A DNA stretch of 64,000 nt from Luedemannella flava (GTDB lineage Bacteria; Actinomycetota; Actinomycetes; Mycobacteriales; Micromonosporaceae): the NCBI RefSeq assembly GCF_039528515.1, contig NZ_BAAALT010000004.1, positions 4,478 to 68,477 on the forward strand, written 5' to 3'. Within the stretch, counting starts at the first letter, position 1; each line of letters begins with the position of its first letter. The translations under genes and the position numbers were made by a program. Positions 41,820 to 50,806 of the stretch are shown here, one piece after another. A model generated the notes under the pieces. It did no database searches and was not told where the DNA came from. It saw only the letters and a program-made list of their open reading frames with translations.

Positions 41820-42881
41820 GTGAACCACAGAGTTCTGCTCCGCCCGGGCCTGGCGACCGTCCTTACCGCCGCCCTGTTCATGACCGGCTGCGCCACCAGG
41901 GACCCGTCCGGGGGCGGCAGTTCGGCGCCCACCGTCGGCGTCGACTACCCCCGTTCGGACACCGACTTCTGGAACTCCTACATCAAGTACGTCCCGCAGT
42001 CCGCCAAGGACCTGGGCGTCGAGCTGAAGACCAGCAACTCGCAGAACGACATCGCGAACCTCATCTCCAACACGCAGGCCTTTATCAGCCAAGGGGTCAA
42101 GGGCGTCGTCATGGCGCCGCAGGACACCGCCGCGATCGCGCCGACCCTCGACCAGCTGGCGACGAAGAAGATCCCGGTCGTCACCATCGACACGCGGCCG
42201 GACACCGGCAACGTCTTCATGGTCGTGCGGGCCGACAACCGGTCGTACGGAACGAAGGCCTGTCAGTTCCTGGGCACCAAGCTCGGCGGCAAAGGCAAGG
42301 TCGTGATGCTGCAGGGCGACCTTGCGTCGATCAACGGCCGTGACCGCACCGAGGCGTTCAACGAGTGCATGAAGAAGGACTACCCCGGCATCACGGTGTT
42401 CGGCGAGGCCGCCGACTGGAAGGCCGACGTCGCGGCGTCGAAGCTGCAGACGCGCTTCGCCTCCGACCCCGACATCAAGGGCATCTACATGCAGTCCTCG
42501 TTCGCGCTGTCGGGCACGCTGCAGATCCTCAAACAGCGCAACCTGCAGGTCCCGCCGACCGACCCGAAGCACGTCTTCGTCGTCTCCAACGACGGCATCC
42601 CTGAGGAGCTCAAGGACATCGGCGCCGGCCTCATCGACGCGACGGTGAGCCAGCCGGCCGACCTGTACGCGAAGTACGGCCTGTACTACGTGAAGGCGGC
42701 CATCGACGGTAGGACCTTCCAACCGGGCCCGACCGACCACGGCAGCACCATCATCAAGGTCCGCGACGGCGTGCTCGAGGACCAGCTCGCCGCACCGCTG
42801 GTGACCCTCGACGGCGCTCCCATCGGCGGCGCGCCGACGGTCAAGTTCGACGACCGGTCCCTGTGGGGCAACAACACATGA
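41820..42881 (+). CDS. Sugar ABC transporter substrate-binding lipoprotein
   Basis: 353 residues. A lipoprotein signal with lipobox 'LFMTGC' (Cys ~24) is followed by a periplasmic-binding-protein type 1 (ribose/rhamnose class) domain: 'VDYPRSDTDFWNSYIKYVPQSAKDLGVELKTSNSQNDIANLISNTQAFISQGVKGVVMAP', 'IPVVTIDTRPDTGNVFMVVRADN', 'VFVVSNDGIPEEL'. It captures a sugar outside the membrane for the importer encoded next. The GTG at 41820 follows AAGGAG. Its stop overlaps the ATPase start (ATGA). Downstream catabolic genes point to L-fucose or a similar 6-deoxy sugar. Confidence 0.92.
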   Translation: MNHRVLLRPGLATVLTAALFMTGCATRDPSGGGSSAPTVGVDYPRSDTDFWNSYIKYVPQSAKDLGVELKTSNSQNDIANLISNTQAFISQGVKGVVMAPQDTAAIAPTLDQLATKKIPVVTIDTRPDTGNVFMVVRADNRSYGTKACQFLGTKLGGKGKVVMLQGDLASINGRDRTEAFNECMKKDYPGITVFGEAADWKADVAASKLQTRFASDPDIKGIYMQSSFALSGTLQILKQRNLQVPPTDPKHVFVVSNDGIPEELKDIGAGLIDATVSQPADLYAKYGLYYVKAAIDGRTFQPGPTDHGSTIIKVRDGVLEDQLAAPLVTLDGAPIGGAPTVKFDDRSLWGNNT

Positions 42882-44410
42882 GTTCGACCGGGACCGACGG
42901 GCCGGTCGTCCGCGACCGGCCCGTCGCGCAGGCCGTCAACGTCACCAAACGGTTCGGGTCGACCGTCGCGTTGTCCGCGGTCAACCTGGTGGTGCGGCCA
43001 GGGGAGGTCCACGCGCTCGTGGGCCGCAACGGGGCCGGCAAGTCGACCCTCGTCAGCATCCTCACCGGCCTGCACGCGCCCGACGACGGCCACGTCACGT
43101 TCGACGACGAGGCCGCCCCTGCCGCCGCCGACCGCGACGGTTGGCGGCGACGCGTCGCGTGCGTGTACCAGAAATCAACCATCATCCCGACCCTGACGGT
43201 GGCGGAGAACCTCTTCCTCAACCGGCACACCCGTGGGTACGGCGGCCTGATCCGCTGGCCGGCCCTGCGCCGGGAAGCGGAGAAGCTGCTGGCCGCGTGG
43301 TCGCTCGACATCGATGTGCGCCAGCCGGCCGCGATGCTGTCGGTGGAGCAGCGGCAGTTCGTCGAGATCGCGCGGGCGTTGTCCGTCGGCGCCCGGTTCA
43401 TCATTCTCGACGAGCCGACCGCGCAGCTCGACGCCGCCGGGATCAACCGGCTGTTCGGGCGGATCGACGACCTGCGCGCGCAGGGCGTCACCTTCCTGTT
43501 CATCAGCCACCACCTGCAGGAGATCTACGAGATCTGTGACCAGGTCACCGTCCTGCGCGACGCCCGCCACGTCCTCACCGCCGCCGTGGCCGACGTCGAC
43601 CGCCCCACGCTCGTCGCCGCGATGACGGGGGAGGACGTCACGTTGCCGCAGGTCGCCCACCGGCCGTCGCTGGCCGGCGCGCCGGTCCGCCTGTCGGTAC
43701 GCGACCTGGCCACGACATCCGGCGCCGAACTGTCACTGGAGGTCAAGGTCGGGGAGGTCGTGGGGATCGCCGGCGGCGGCAGCAGCGGCAAGGTCGACGT
43801 CGCGGAGGCGATCGTCGGCCTCGCCCGCCCGGCGCGCGGGACCGTCGTCCTCGACGGGCGGACGTTGCGCCCCGGCAGCGTGCCGGACGCCCTCGCGGCC
43901 GGCGTCGGGCTCGTGCCGCAGGACCGCCACCGCGAAGGGCTCGTACCGGCGCTGTCCGTCGCCGAGAACGTCACGATGACGGTGCCGCACCGCGTCGGGC
44001 GGTACGGCTTCATCTCGCCCGCCCGGCGCGACGCGCTCGCCCGGCAGACCATCGCCGACCTCGCGGTCAAGACCTCGGGCCCGCAGGAGAGCGTCGGCGA
44101 CCTGTCCGGCGGCAACCAGCAGAAGGTCGTCATGGGTCGCGCGCTGGCCGGCGACCCGAAGCTCCTCGTGCTCATCGCCCCGACCGCCGGCGTGGACGTG
44201 CGCTCTAAGCAGACCCTGCTCGACGTCGTCGCCGACGTACGCCGGCGCGGCGCGACCGTGCTGGTCATCTCCGACGAACTGGACGACCTGCGCGTCTGCG
44301 ACCGCGTCGTGGTGATGTTCGCCGGCCGCGTCACCGGCGAGTGGGCCCACGGCTGGACCGACAACGAACTGGTGGCCGCGATGGAAGGGGTCGGGTTCGA
44401 CCATGTCTGA
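42878..44410 (+). CDS. Sugar ABC transporter ATPase, RbsA type
   Basis: 510 residues with two fused nucleotide-binding domains. The first has Walker A 'GRNGAGKST' (~45), 'SVEQRQFVEIARALS' and 'FIILDEPTAQLD'. The second has a degenerate P-loop region 'GIAGGGSSGKVDVAEAI', signature 'LSGGNQQKVVMGRAL' and 'LVLIAPTAGVDVRSK'. The asymmetry is normal for this family. It drives uptake through the permease encoded next, whose start overlaps by 8 bases. Confidence 0.93.
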   Translation: MSSTGTDGPVVRDRPVAQAVNVTKRFGSTVALSAVNLVVRPGEVHALVGRNGAGKSTLVSILTGLHAPDDGHVTFDDEAAPAAADRDGWRRRVACVYQKSTIIPTLTVAENLFLNRHTRGYGGLIRWPALRREAEKLLAAWSLDIDVRQPAAMLSVEQRQFVEIARALSVGARFIILDEPTAQLDAAGINRLFGRIDDLRAQGVTFLFISHHLQEIYEICDQVTVLRDARHVLTAAVADVDRPTLVAAMTGEDVTLPQVAHRPSLAGAPVRLSVRDLATTSGAELSLEVKVGEVVGIAGGGSSGKVDVAEAIVGLARPARGTVVLDGRTLRPGSVPDALAAGVGLVPQDRHREGLVPALSVAENVTMTVPHRVGRYGFISPARRDALARQTIADLAVKTSGPQESVGDLSGGNQQKVVMGRALAGDPKLLVLIAPTAGVDVRSKQTLLDVVADVRRRGATVLVISDELDDLRVCDRVVVMFAGRVTGEWAHGWTDNELVAAMEGVGFDHV

Positions 44411-45434
44411 GACGCTGACCCCGCCCGTCCCGTCTCCGTCGGCCGCGCCGGACCGGCCGCGACGGCTGCCGGCGCTCGCGCGCCTGCGTGACCTCGCGCT
44501 CGTGCCCGCCATCGTCGCCGTCGCCGTGGTCGGGTTCATCGTGAACCCCGTCTTCCTGCAGCCGGACAACATCGTCAACGTGCTGCAGAGCATGTCGGAG
44601 ATCTCCATCGTGGTGCTCGCGGAGACCATCGTGCTGATCTGCGGCAAGATGGACCTGTCGCTCGAGTCGACATTCGGGCTCGCCCCAGGGGTCGCGGCCT
44701 GGCTCATCGTCGATCCGGCGGTGACCCATGGCCTCGGTCTGCACGCCGTGCCCCCGGTCTGGGCGGTTCCCGTCGTCCTGCTGGTCGGGGCGCTCGTCGG
44801 CGCGTTCAACGGGTTGCTCATCGTCCGGTTCGGGCTCAACGGCTTCATCGTCACGCTCGGCATGCTCATCGTGCTGCGGGGCCTGTTGACCGGCATCTCC
44901 GGCGGGAAGACGTTCTTCGCGCTGCCGGAGTCGATGACCTACCTCGGTTCGGCGACCTGGCTCGGCGTACCGGCGTCGGTGTGGATCTCGGTGCTGCTGT
45001 TCGTGGCCGGCATTGTCGTCCTGGGCTACACCAGGCCCGGTCGCGCGCTGTACGCCATCGGCGGCAACGTCGACGCGGCCCGTGCCGCGGGCATCCGCAC
45101 CGACCGGATCGTGTGGCTGACGTTGGTGGTCGCGGGCATGCTCGCCGCGCTGGCCGGCCTGCTCATCAGCGGCCGGCTCGCGGCCGTGCCGGCCGCGCAG
45201 GGCAACGGCGCGATCTTTCAGGTCTTCGCCGCGGCCGTCATCGGGGGAGTGAGCCTCAACGGTGGCAAGGGCACCGTGTTCGGCGCGTTCACCGGCGTAC
45301 TCCTGCTTTTTATGATCATTAATGTGTTGACGTTGGCGGGCGTGCCCGCGCAGTGGACCAACTTCCTCAACGGCGCGGTCATCCTCGTCGCGCTGGTCGT
45401 CTCGCGCATCACCGGCGGAAAGGCGCAGACGTGA
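44403..45434 (+). CDS. Sugar ABC transporter permease, RbsC type
   Basis: 343 residues with 8-10 hydrophobic segments. Typical RbsC-family stretches are 'EISIVVLAETIVLICGKMDLSLESTFGLA', 'FGLNGFIVTLGMLIVLRGLLTGISGG', 'YAIGGNVDAARAAGIRTDRIVWLTLVVAGMLAALAGLLISGRL' and 'VFAAAVIGGVSLNGGKGTVFGAFTGVLLL'. It forms the membrane channel, probably as a homodimer. The GTG of the dehydratase gene overlaps its stop (GTGA). Confidence 0.93.
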   Translation: MSETLTPPVPSPSAAPDRPRRLPALARLRDLALVPAIVAVAVVGFIVNPVFLQPDNIVNVLQSMSEISIVVLAETIVLICGKMDLSLESTFGLAPGVAAWLIVDPAVTHGLGLHAVPPVWAVPVVLLVGALVGAFNGLLIVRFGLNGFIVTLGMLIVLRGLLTGISGGKTFFALPESMTYLGSATWLGVPASVWISVLLFVAGIVVLGYTRPGRALYAIGGNVDAARAAGIRTDRIVWLTLVVAGMLAALAGLLISGRLAAVPAAQGNGAIFQVFAAAVIGGVSLNGGKGTVFGAFTGVLLLFMIINVLTLAGVPAQWTNFLNGAVILVALVVSRITGGKAQT

Positions 45435-46735
45435 CCGAGCGCGTCTCTTCAGTGGACGTCCACGACATCCGGTTCCCGACGTCGCGGGACCGCGACGGGT
45501 CGGACGCGATGAACCCGTTCCCCGACTACTCGGCCGCCTATATCGTGCTGCGCACGACGGCGGGTGCCGAGGGGCACGGGCTCGTGTTCACCGTCGGGCG
45601 CGGCACGGAGATCCAGGTCGCCGCCGTGCGGTCGCTCGCCTCCATGGTGCTGGGCCAGCCGGTCGCCGAACTCGTCGCGGATCCGGGCGCCCTCGCCCGC
45701 CGGCTCGTCGGCGACAGCCAGATCCGCTGGCTCGGCCCGGAGAAGGGCGTCGTCCACATGGCCGCCGGGGGACTGGTCAACGCGGTCTGGGACCTGGCGG
45801 CCCGGCGGGCCGGCAAGCCCCTCTGGAAGCACCTGGCGGACCTCAGCCCGGAACAGCTCGTGGCTCAGATCGACTTTCGGTACCTGCGTGACGCGCTCAC
45901 CGAGGACGAGGCGCTCGACCTGGTGACCCGCGCCGCGGACGGACGTGCCGAGCGGGAGCGGCTGCTGCGCGCCGAGGGCTATCCCGCGTACACCACCACG
46001 CCGGGCTGGCTGGGGTACGACGACGAGAAGCTGGCCCGGCTCTGCGTGGAGGCGGTCGAGTCGGGGTTTGAGCTGATCAAGCTCAAGGTGGGCGGCGACC
46101 TCGCCGACGACGTGCGTCGGATGGACATCGCCCGGCGGGCGGTCGGGCCGAAGATCGGCATCGCGGTCGACGCCAACCAGGTGTGGGGCGTGCCCGACGC
46201 CATCGCCTGGATGCGCGAACTGCGCGCCTTCAACCCCTACTGGATCGAGGAGCCGACCTCGCCGGACGATGTGCTCGGCCACGCCGCGATCCGCGCGGCG
46301 CTCGCCCCGATCAGGGTCGCCACCGGCGAGCACACGCACAACGCCGTGATGTTCAAGCAACTGCTGCAGGCGGGCGCGGTGGACGTGGTGCAGATCGACG
46401 CGTGCCGCGTGGGCGGCGTCAACGAGAACCTCGCCATCCTGCTGCTCGCGGCGAAGTTCGGCGTACCGGTCTGCCCGCACGCCGGCGGTGTCGGCCTGTG
46501 CGAGATGGTGCGACACCTGGCCATGTTCGACTTCGTGGCGGTCAGCGGGTCGCTCGACAACCGCTACATCGAGTACGTCGACCACCTGCACGAGCACTTC
46601 GTGGACCCGGTACGCGTCCAACGCGGGCGGTACCTGGCGCCGACAGCGCCGGGCATGAGCGCCGAGCTCCACCCGGCCTCGCGGGACGCCTACCGGTTCC
46701 CGGACGGCCCCGAGTGGGCGGACGGACAGCGATGA
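45431..46735 (+). CDS. L-fuconate dehydratase
   Basis: 434 residues of the enolase superfamily, mandelate-racemase group. It removes water from L-fuconate to give 2-keto-3-deoxy-L-fuconate. 'DGSDAMNPFPDYSAAYIVLRT' and 'GHGLVFTVGRGTEIQVAAVRSLA' at the N-terminus are typical of FucD. The barrel has 'LIKLKVGGDLADDVRRM' (catalytic Lys), 'GIAVDANQVWG', 'YWIEEPTSPDDVLGH', 'VATGEHTHNAVMFKQLLQ' (metal ligands) and 'VPVCPHAGGVGLCEMVRH' (catalytic His). GTG 45431 is translationally coupled to the permease. No fucose dehydrogenase is present in the operon. Confidence 0.9.
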   Translation: MTERVSSVDVHDIRFPTSRDRDGSDAMNPFPDYSAAYIVLRTTAGAEGHGLVFTVGRGTEIQVAAVRSLASMVLGQPVAELVADPGALARRLVGDSQIRWLGPEKGVVHMAAGGLVNAVWDLAARRAGKPLWKHLADLSPEQLVAQIDFRYLRDALTEDEALDLVTRAADGRAERERLLRAEGYPAYTTTPGWLGYDDEKLARLCVEAVESGFELIKLKVGGDLADDVRRMDIARRAVGPKIGIAVDANQVWGVPDAIAWMRELRAFNPYWIEEPTSPDDVLGHAAIRAALAPIRVATGEHTHNAVMFKQLLQAGAVDVVQIDACRVGGVNENLAILLLAAKFGVPVCPHAGGVGLCEMVRHLAMFDFVAVSGSLDNRYIEYVDHLHEHFVDPVRVQRGRYLAPTAPGMSAELHPASRDAYRFPDGPEWADGQR

Positions 46736-47592
46736 TCATCGACGCGCACCATCACCTCTGGCGGCCCGAGCGCGGCTACCGTTGGCTCGACGAGCCGGGC
46801 CTCGAGTCCATCCGCCGCGCGTTCACCCCGGCCGATCTCACGGCCGAACTGGACGCGGCCGGCGTGGACGCCACGGTTCTCGTCGAAGGGGGTCGCTGCC
46901 ACACCGACGAGGCGGCCGAGTTCCTGGCGTACGCGGCGGACACGGCGTCCATCGCCGGCGTGGTCGCCTGGATCGACGTCGCCGCGCCGGACCTCGCCGC
47001 GACCGTCGCGTGCTACCGCCGCCAGCGCGGCGGGGACCTGCTCGTGGGCCTGCGTTCCCAGGTGCAGGGTGAGGCCGATCCCGACTACCTCGACCAGCCG
47101 GCGGTCCGGCGCGGTCTGGCCGAGATCGGCGCCGCGGGACTCGCCTTCGATCTGGTCATCCGCGCCGACCAGTTGCCCGCGGCCGCGCGCGCGGCGCGGG
47201 CGCTGCCGCAGGTCCGGTTCGTGCTCGACCACCTGGGCAAGCCGCGCATCGATCAGGGCGCGGCCGGCCTGCGGGGCTGGCGTGACGCGTTCGCGGCGCT
47301 GGCCGGCCAGCCCAACGTCGCCTGCAAGCTGTCCGGGATGGTCACTGAGGCCGGCCCCGACTGGACCGTCGACGCCCTGCGGCCGTTCGTGGCCGCTGCG
47401 GTCGAGGAGTTCGGCCCGCGACGTCTGATGTTCGGCTCGGACTGGCCGGTCTGCCTGCTCGCCGCGTCCTACGGCGACGTGCTGGCGGCACTGGAGCAGG
47501 CGCTGCCCCCGCTGCCCGCCGCGGACCGGCGGGAGATCTTCGCGGGTACGGCCACCCGCGTCTACGGCCTGCCCGGCCGGCTCAACCGATGA
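46732..47592 (+). CDS. Amidohydrolase-family L-fucono-1,5-lactonase
   Basis: 286 residues of the amidohydrolase_2 family, a TIM barrel. Metal-site motifs are 'MIIDAHHHLW' at the N-terminus, 'VRFVLDHLGKPRI' and 'LMFGSDWPVCLLAASYGDVL'. Together with fuconate dehydratase, it would open fucono-lactone to fuconate, one step earlier in the same pathway. The substrate could be another aldonolactone such as rhamnonolactone; the neighbour decides. The ATG at 46732 overlaps the dehydratase stop. It converges with the GntR gene, which ends 5 bases on. Confidence 0.88.
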   Translation: MIIDAHHHLWRPERGYRWLDEPGLESIRRAFTPADLTAELDAAGVDATVLVEGGRCHTDEAAEFLAYAADTASIAGVVAWIDVAAPDLAATVACYRRQRGGDLLVGLRSQVQGEADPDYLDQPAVRRGLAEIGAAGLAFDLVIRADQLPAAARAARALPQVRFVLDHLGKPRIDQGAAGLRGWRDAFAALAGQPNVACKLSGMVTEAGPDWTVDALRPFVAAAVEEFGPRRLMFGSDWPVCLLAASYGDVLAALEQALPPLPAADRREIFAGTATRVYGLPGRLNR

Positions 47593-47597
47593 TCGGC

Positions 47598-48326
47598 CTA
47601 CGACGTCGCGTCGTCGGCCCGGCCCGCGACCACGGCGCGCAGCCACGCCTCGGACGTGTTGACGTGCAGCAGGGCGCTGGCGTGCGCCAGCAGCGGGTCC
47701 CGCGAGCGCAGCGCCAGGTAGATGCTGTGGTGTTCGTCGATCGTCTTGTGGGCCGCCCTGCCCTCGATGAGCCCTCGCCACACCCGCGCCCGCACCGTAC
47801 GGCTGGACAGGCCGTCCAGCAGGGACGTGAGCGTCTCGTTGCCGGTGGCCGCGACCACGGTGTGATGGAACGCCGTGTCGAATCCGATGAGCTTCTCGTG
47901 GTCGTCCGCCGCGGCCCGCATGTTGTCGAGGATCGTGCTCAACTCGTCGAGGTCCGCCTCGGACATCCGCACGGCGGCCACGCTGGTGGCCACCGGCTCC
48001 AGCATGCGGCGGACCTCCATCACTTCCAGCAACGTGTCGTCGCGCAGCAGGTCCACCGCGAGACCGACGCCCTCCAGCAGCAACCGGGGAGCGAGGCTGG
48101 TGACGTACGTGCCGTCGCCGCGGCGCACGTCCAGCACCCGGGCGGACTCGAGGACCTTCACCGCCTCCCGCATGCCCCCGCGCGAGAGCCCCATCTGCGC
48201 CGCGAGTTGCGGCTCGGGTGGCAGCCTCGCGCCCGGCGGAAGCTCACCGCTCTGGATCATGAGCCGGATCTTCGCGATGGCGTCGTCGGTCAGTGCCACG
48301 AGGTCCCTCTCAGCCGGGTCGCACAT
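47598..48326 (-). CDS. GntR-family regulator, FadR subgroup
   Basis: 242 residues from the ATG at 48326 (246 if started at 48338). N-terminal winged HTH: 'DAIAKIRLMIQSGELPPGARLPPEPQLAAQMGLSRGGMREAVKVLESARVLDVRRGDGTYV'. All-helical C-terminal FCD ligand domain with the metal-binding 'FHHTVVAATGN' and 'EHHSIYLAL'. A TATAGT -10 lies a few bases before the ATG at 48326, suggesting a leaderless start there. The operator-like ACATCGGACGT overlaps this promoter, so autoregulation is likely, together with repression of the sugar operon at 41820. Confidence 0.88.
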   Translation of the reverse strand: MCDPAERDLVALTDDAIAKIRLMIQSGELPPGARLPPEPQLAAQMGLSRGGMREAVKVLESARVLDVRRGDGTYVTSLAPRLLLEGVGLAVDLLRDDTLLEVMEVRRMLEPVATSVAAVRMSEADLDELSTILDNMRAAADDHEKLIGFDTAFHHTVVAATGNETLTSLLDGLSSRTVRARVWRGLIEGRAAHKTIDEHHSIYLALRSRDPLLAHASALLHVNTSEAWLRAVVAGRADDATS

Positions 48327-48345
48327 TCCGAACATCACTATAGAG

Positions 48346-48356
48346 ACATCGGACGT
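48346..48356. promoter_or_regulatory. Putative GntR operator between GntR and mutarotase genes
   Basis: ACATCGGACGT, matching the site at 41778-41788 at nine of eleven positions and sharing the preceding CTATA-R-AG block. It lies in the divergent promoter of the GntR gene and the mutarotase gene. Confidence 0.65.
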
Positions 48357-48413
48357 TTATCACGCTGGCCCCAGCGGCCGTCCGGAAGACAACGCCCCCG
48401 GAAGGAATGAGGA

Positions 48414-48749
48414 ATGCAACGGATCGGCTCCATCATCCGGCTGCGCCCGGAGCATCGCGACACCTACCTCAAGTTGCACGCCGAGGTCTGGCCGAGCGTC
48501 GAGCAGACCCTGCGCGACGCGAACATCCGCAACTACACCATCTTTCTCCACGACGACCTGTTGATCGGCTATTACGAGTACGTGGGGGACGACTTCGACG
48601 CTGACATGGAACGCATCGCCGCCGATCCGCAGACCCAGCAGTGGTGGAAACTCACCGATCCCTGCCAGGAGTCCGTCGCGGAGCCCGGCAGCGGGCACTG
48701 GTGGGCTCCCATGCGCGAGATCTGGCACCTGAGCGACGACGCGGCCTGA
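48414..48749 (+). CDS. L-rhamnose mutarotase family protein
   Basis: 111 residues of the RhaM/DUF718 family, dimeric ferredoxin-like enzymes that interconvert sugar anomers. 'RIGSIIRLRPEHRDTYLKLHAEVWPSVEQTLRDANIRNYTIFLHDDLLIGYYEYVGDDF' and 'QQWWKLTDPCQESV' are typical; the active-site His and Trp pair are visible. The ATG follows GGAAGGAATGAGG. Its place divergent from the GntR gene suggests it serves the same 6-deoxysugar pathway. Confidence 0.9.
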   Translation: MQRIGSIIRLRPEHRDTYLKLHAEVWPSVEQTLRDANIRNYTIFLHDDLLIGYYEYVGDDFDADMERIAADPQTQQWWKLTDPCQESVAEPGSGHWWAPMREIWHLSDDAA

Positions 48750-48758
48750 CGACGGAGC

Positions 48759-50516
48759 TCAGGTTCGCAGCGTCCACTTCTGGTTGGCCCCGCCGTTGCA
48801 CTGCCAGAGGATGAGCCTGGTTCCGTTGGCGGTGGCGGCGCCGTTGGCGTCGAGGCACAGGCCGGACTGGACGCCGGTGATCGTGCCGTCGGTGTTGACG
48901 TTCCACTGCTGGTTGGTCTGGCCGTTGCAGTCCCAGATGATGACCTGGGTGCCGTTGGTGGTGCCGCGTCCGGACGCGTCGAGGCACTTGGTGCCGTACA
49001 CCTGCAGTTGCCTGCCGGACGTGTAGGTCCAGGCCTGGTTGGTCTGGCCGGTGCAGTCCCACAGTTGGAGCTGGGTGCCGTTGGTCGTGGTGCTGTTCGG
49101 CACGTCCACGCACCGACCCGACTGCGCACCGACGATCGGGGCGCCCTGGCCGCCGCCACCCGTCGGGGGCAGCACCGTGATCGTGAAGGTGTCGCTGGCG
49201 TTGGGGTGCGCCACGGTGACCGTCGTCGCGTTGCCCGACAGCGTCACGACGCTGTCGCGCACCGTGGACGGACCCGTGACGGCGCCCCCGTTGTTGTACG
49301 GGATGCTCTGTACGACGACGCGGACCTGGTTGTTCTGCACGAGGCCGCTGACGGCGTCGAGGCGCTGCAGGTTGACCGCGACGTTGCCGGTCGTGCGGGC
49401 GCCGCCGACGAGCACCTTCGCCGAACCGGACGCCCTGGTGGCGAACGCGTCATAGTTGCCGCTCGGGGTGACCGACGCGATCTCGCCCGTCTGGTTGGCG
49501 TAGAAGTTGTACACCCACCACTCGCCCTTGGTCTGGTACTGCCCGCTGGAGTTACGGGTCAGCAGGCTGGCGAGGTCGTTGTGCAGGTTGGCGCCGCCGG
49601 CCCAGTTGGCGCGCAGGCCGTCCGCGCCGGCCCGCTCCAGCCGGGCGATGTACCACGCGCCCGCACCGGGGTTCTGCTCGCTGGCCGCGCCGTACTCGTT
49701 GATCTGGTACGGCCTGGGGTGGGCGATGCCGCGCGCGTTCAACGTGGTGTTGGCCGTGGCGACGTTGGACACCGGGTCGCCGGGCAGCGAGTGCCAGCTG
49801 ACGATGTCGGGGACGACGTTGTTCGCCTTCACGTAGTCCAGGTACTGCGTCCACCAGCCGCTGGTCGACGGCACGCCGGCGAAACTGGGACCGACGATGA
49901 GCATGTTCGGGAACGTGGCGCGGATGCGCTGGTAGGTGCGTCGCCACAGCTCGAAGTACTGCGACTGGGGCCGGTTCCAGAAGATCGTGATGTTCGGCTC
50001 GTTCCAGATGTCCCACTGGACCGTGATCCCGGCGGCCTTCACGTCGTTGAACAGCCGGGTCAGGAAGTTGTCGTAGTCGGTCCAGTTGCCGTTGTCGCCC
50101 GGGTACCGGCTGATGGAGGCGCCGTCGGCGCCCCAGAGGTCGTGGGGGAGCAGGATGAACGTGCCGCCCAGGCTGCTCGTGCGCCGGGCCTGGGCGACGG
50201 TCGCGTTCCACCGGCGGTCGTAGCCGCCGCCGACCCAGCCGCCGCCGGACAGCTGCGCGCCGCCGGCCCGCATGGCCTGGAACCTGACGTCGCGGAAGTA
50301 GCTGTCGGGCGGGTTGGCGCCGTTCTCGGTCATGCCGTAGATCCAGCCGGACGCTCGGTAGGTCGGTGTGCCGCTCGTGGTGGCGAAGTTGACGGTGAGG
50401 GACTCGTCGGCCGCGAGGGCGGGCTGGGCGACCGTCACGGCGTACCCGGCGACGAGGGACAGCGCGGCGGCGATGACGGCCGGCTTACGCCAGCGGTGGA
50501 TTCGTGGGACATGCAC
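48759..50516 (-). CDS. Secreted clan GH-A glycosidase with ricin-B module
   Basis: 585 residues. A signal peptide (first ~38 residues, 'AVIAAALSLVAGYAVTVAQPALA') precedes a TIM-barrel glycosidase with acid/base Glu in 'VQWDIWNEPNITIFW' and nucleophile Glu in 'PRPYQINEYGAASEQ'. A beta-sandwich follows (~380-450). A C-terminal ricin-B/CBM13 trefoil has three repeats, each ending like 'WDCTGQTNQAW' / 'WDCNGQTNQQW' / 'WQCNGGANQKW'. The family within clan A (GH39-like) is not certain, nor is the substrate. The GTG at 50516 follows GGAGGA. Two LacI-type palindromes lie upstream, so it belongs to the LacI regulon. Confidence 0.85.
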   Translation of the reverse strand: MHVPRIHRWRKPAVIAAALSLVAGYAVTVAQPALAADESLTVNFATTSGTPTYRASGWIYGMTENGANPPDSYFRDVRFQAMRAGGAQLSGGGWVGGGYDRRWNATVAQARRTSSLGGTFILLPHDLWGADGASISRYPGDNGNWTDYDNFLTRLFNDVKAAGITVQWDIWNEPNITIFWNRPQSQYFELWRRTYQRIRATFPNMLIVGPSFAGVPSTSGWWTQYLDYVKANNVVPDIVSWHSLPGDPVSNVATANTTLNARGIAHPRPYQINEYGAASEQNPGAGAWYIARLERAGADGLRANWAGGANLHNDLASLLTRNSSGQYQTKGEWWVYNFYANQTGEIASVTPSGNYDAFATRASGSAKVLVGGARTTGNVAVNLQRLDAVSGLVQNNQVRVVVQSIPYNNGGAVTGPSTVRDSVVTLSGNATTVTVAHPNASDTFTITVLPPTGGGGQGAPIVGAQSGRCVDVPNSTTTNGTQLQLWDCTGQTNQAWTYTSGRQLQVYGTKCLDASGRGTTNGTQVIIWDCNGQTNQQWNVNTDGTITGVQSGLCLDANGAATANGTRLILWQCNGGANQKWTLRT

Positions 50517-50806
50517 CGGTATCTCCTCCGTCGACCAGCGACGTACGGGTGGACTTTCGAGCGCTGACGTCACCGGACCTGATAGTCGAATCGATTCGTT
50601 CGAACGGTAGGGCAGGGCGTCAGAACGTGTCAAGAATGTCGATGTGTGCGCACGGCGCCAGGGGCGGGACTCGCCACGAATCGATTCGGCACGCAACCTC
50701 CCCATACATCGTCGGTCGTCACTGGTTGACGTCACTCGTATGACGTACTACGTTGCGCACCAGCGCCCGCTGGCGCGCACGTCCCGATCCGACGCTGGAG
50801 TCAACG
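50517..50806. promoter_or_regulatory. Divergent promoter region with two LacI operators
   Basis: Perfect copies of CGAATCGATTCG lie at 50587-50598 and 50677-50688, about 70 and 160 bases before the minus-strand glycosidase and 209 and 119 bases before the plus-strand GH43-type gene. The same 12-base palindrome occurs three times around the LacI gene and the ABC importer. Confidence 0.85.
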
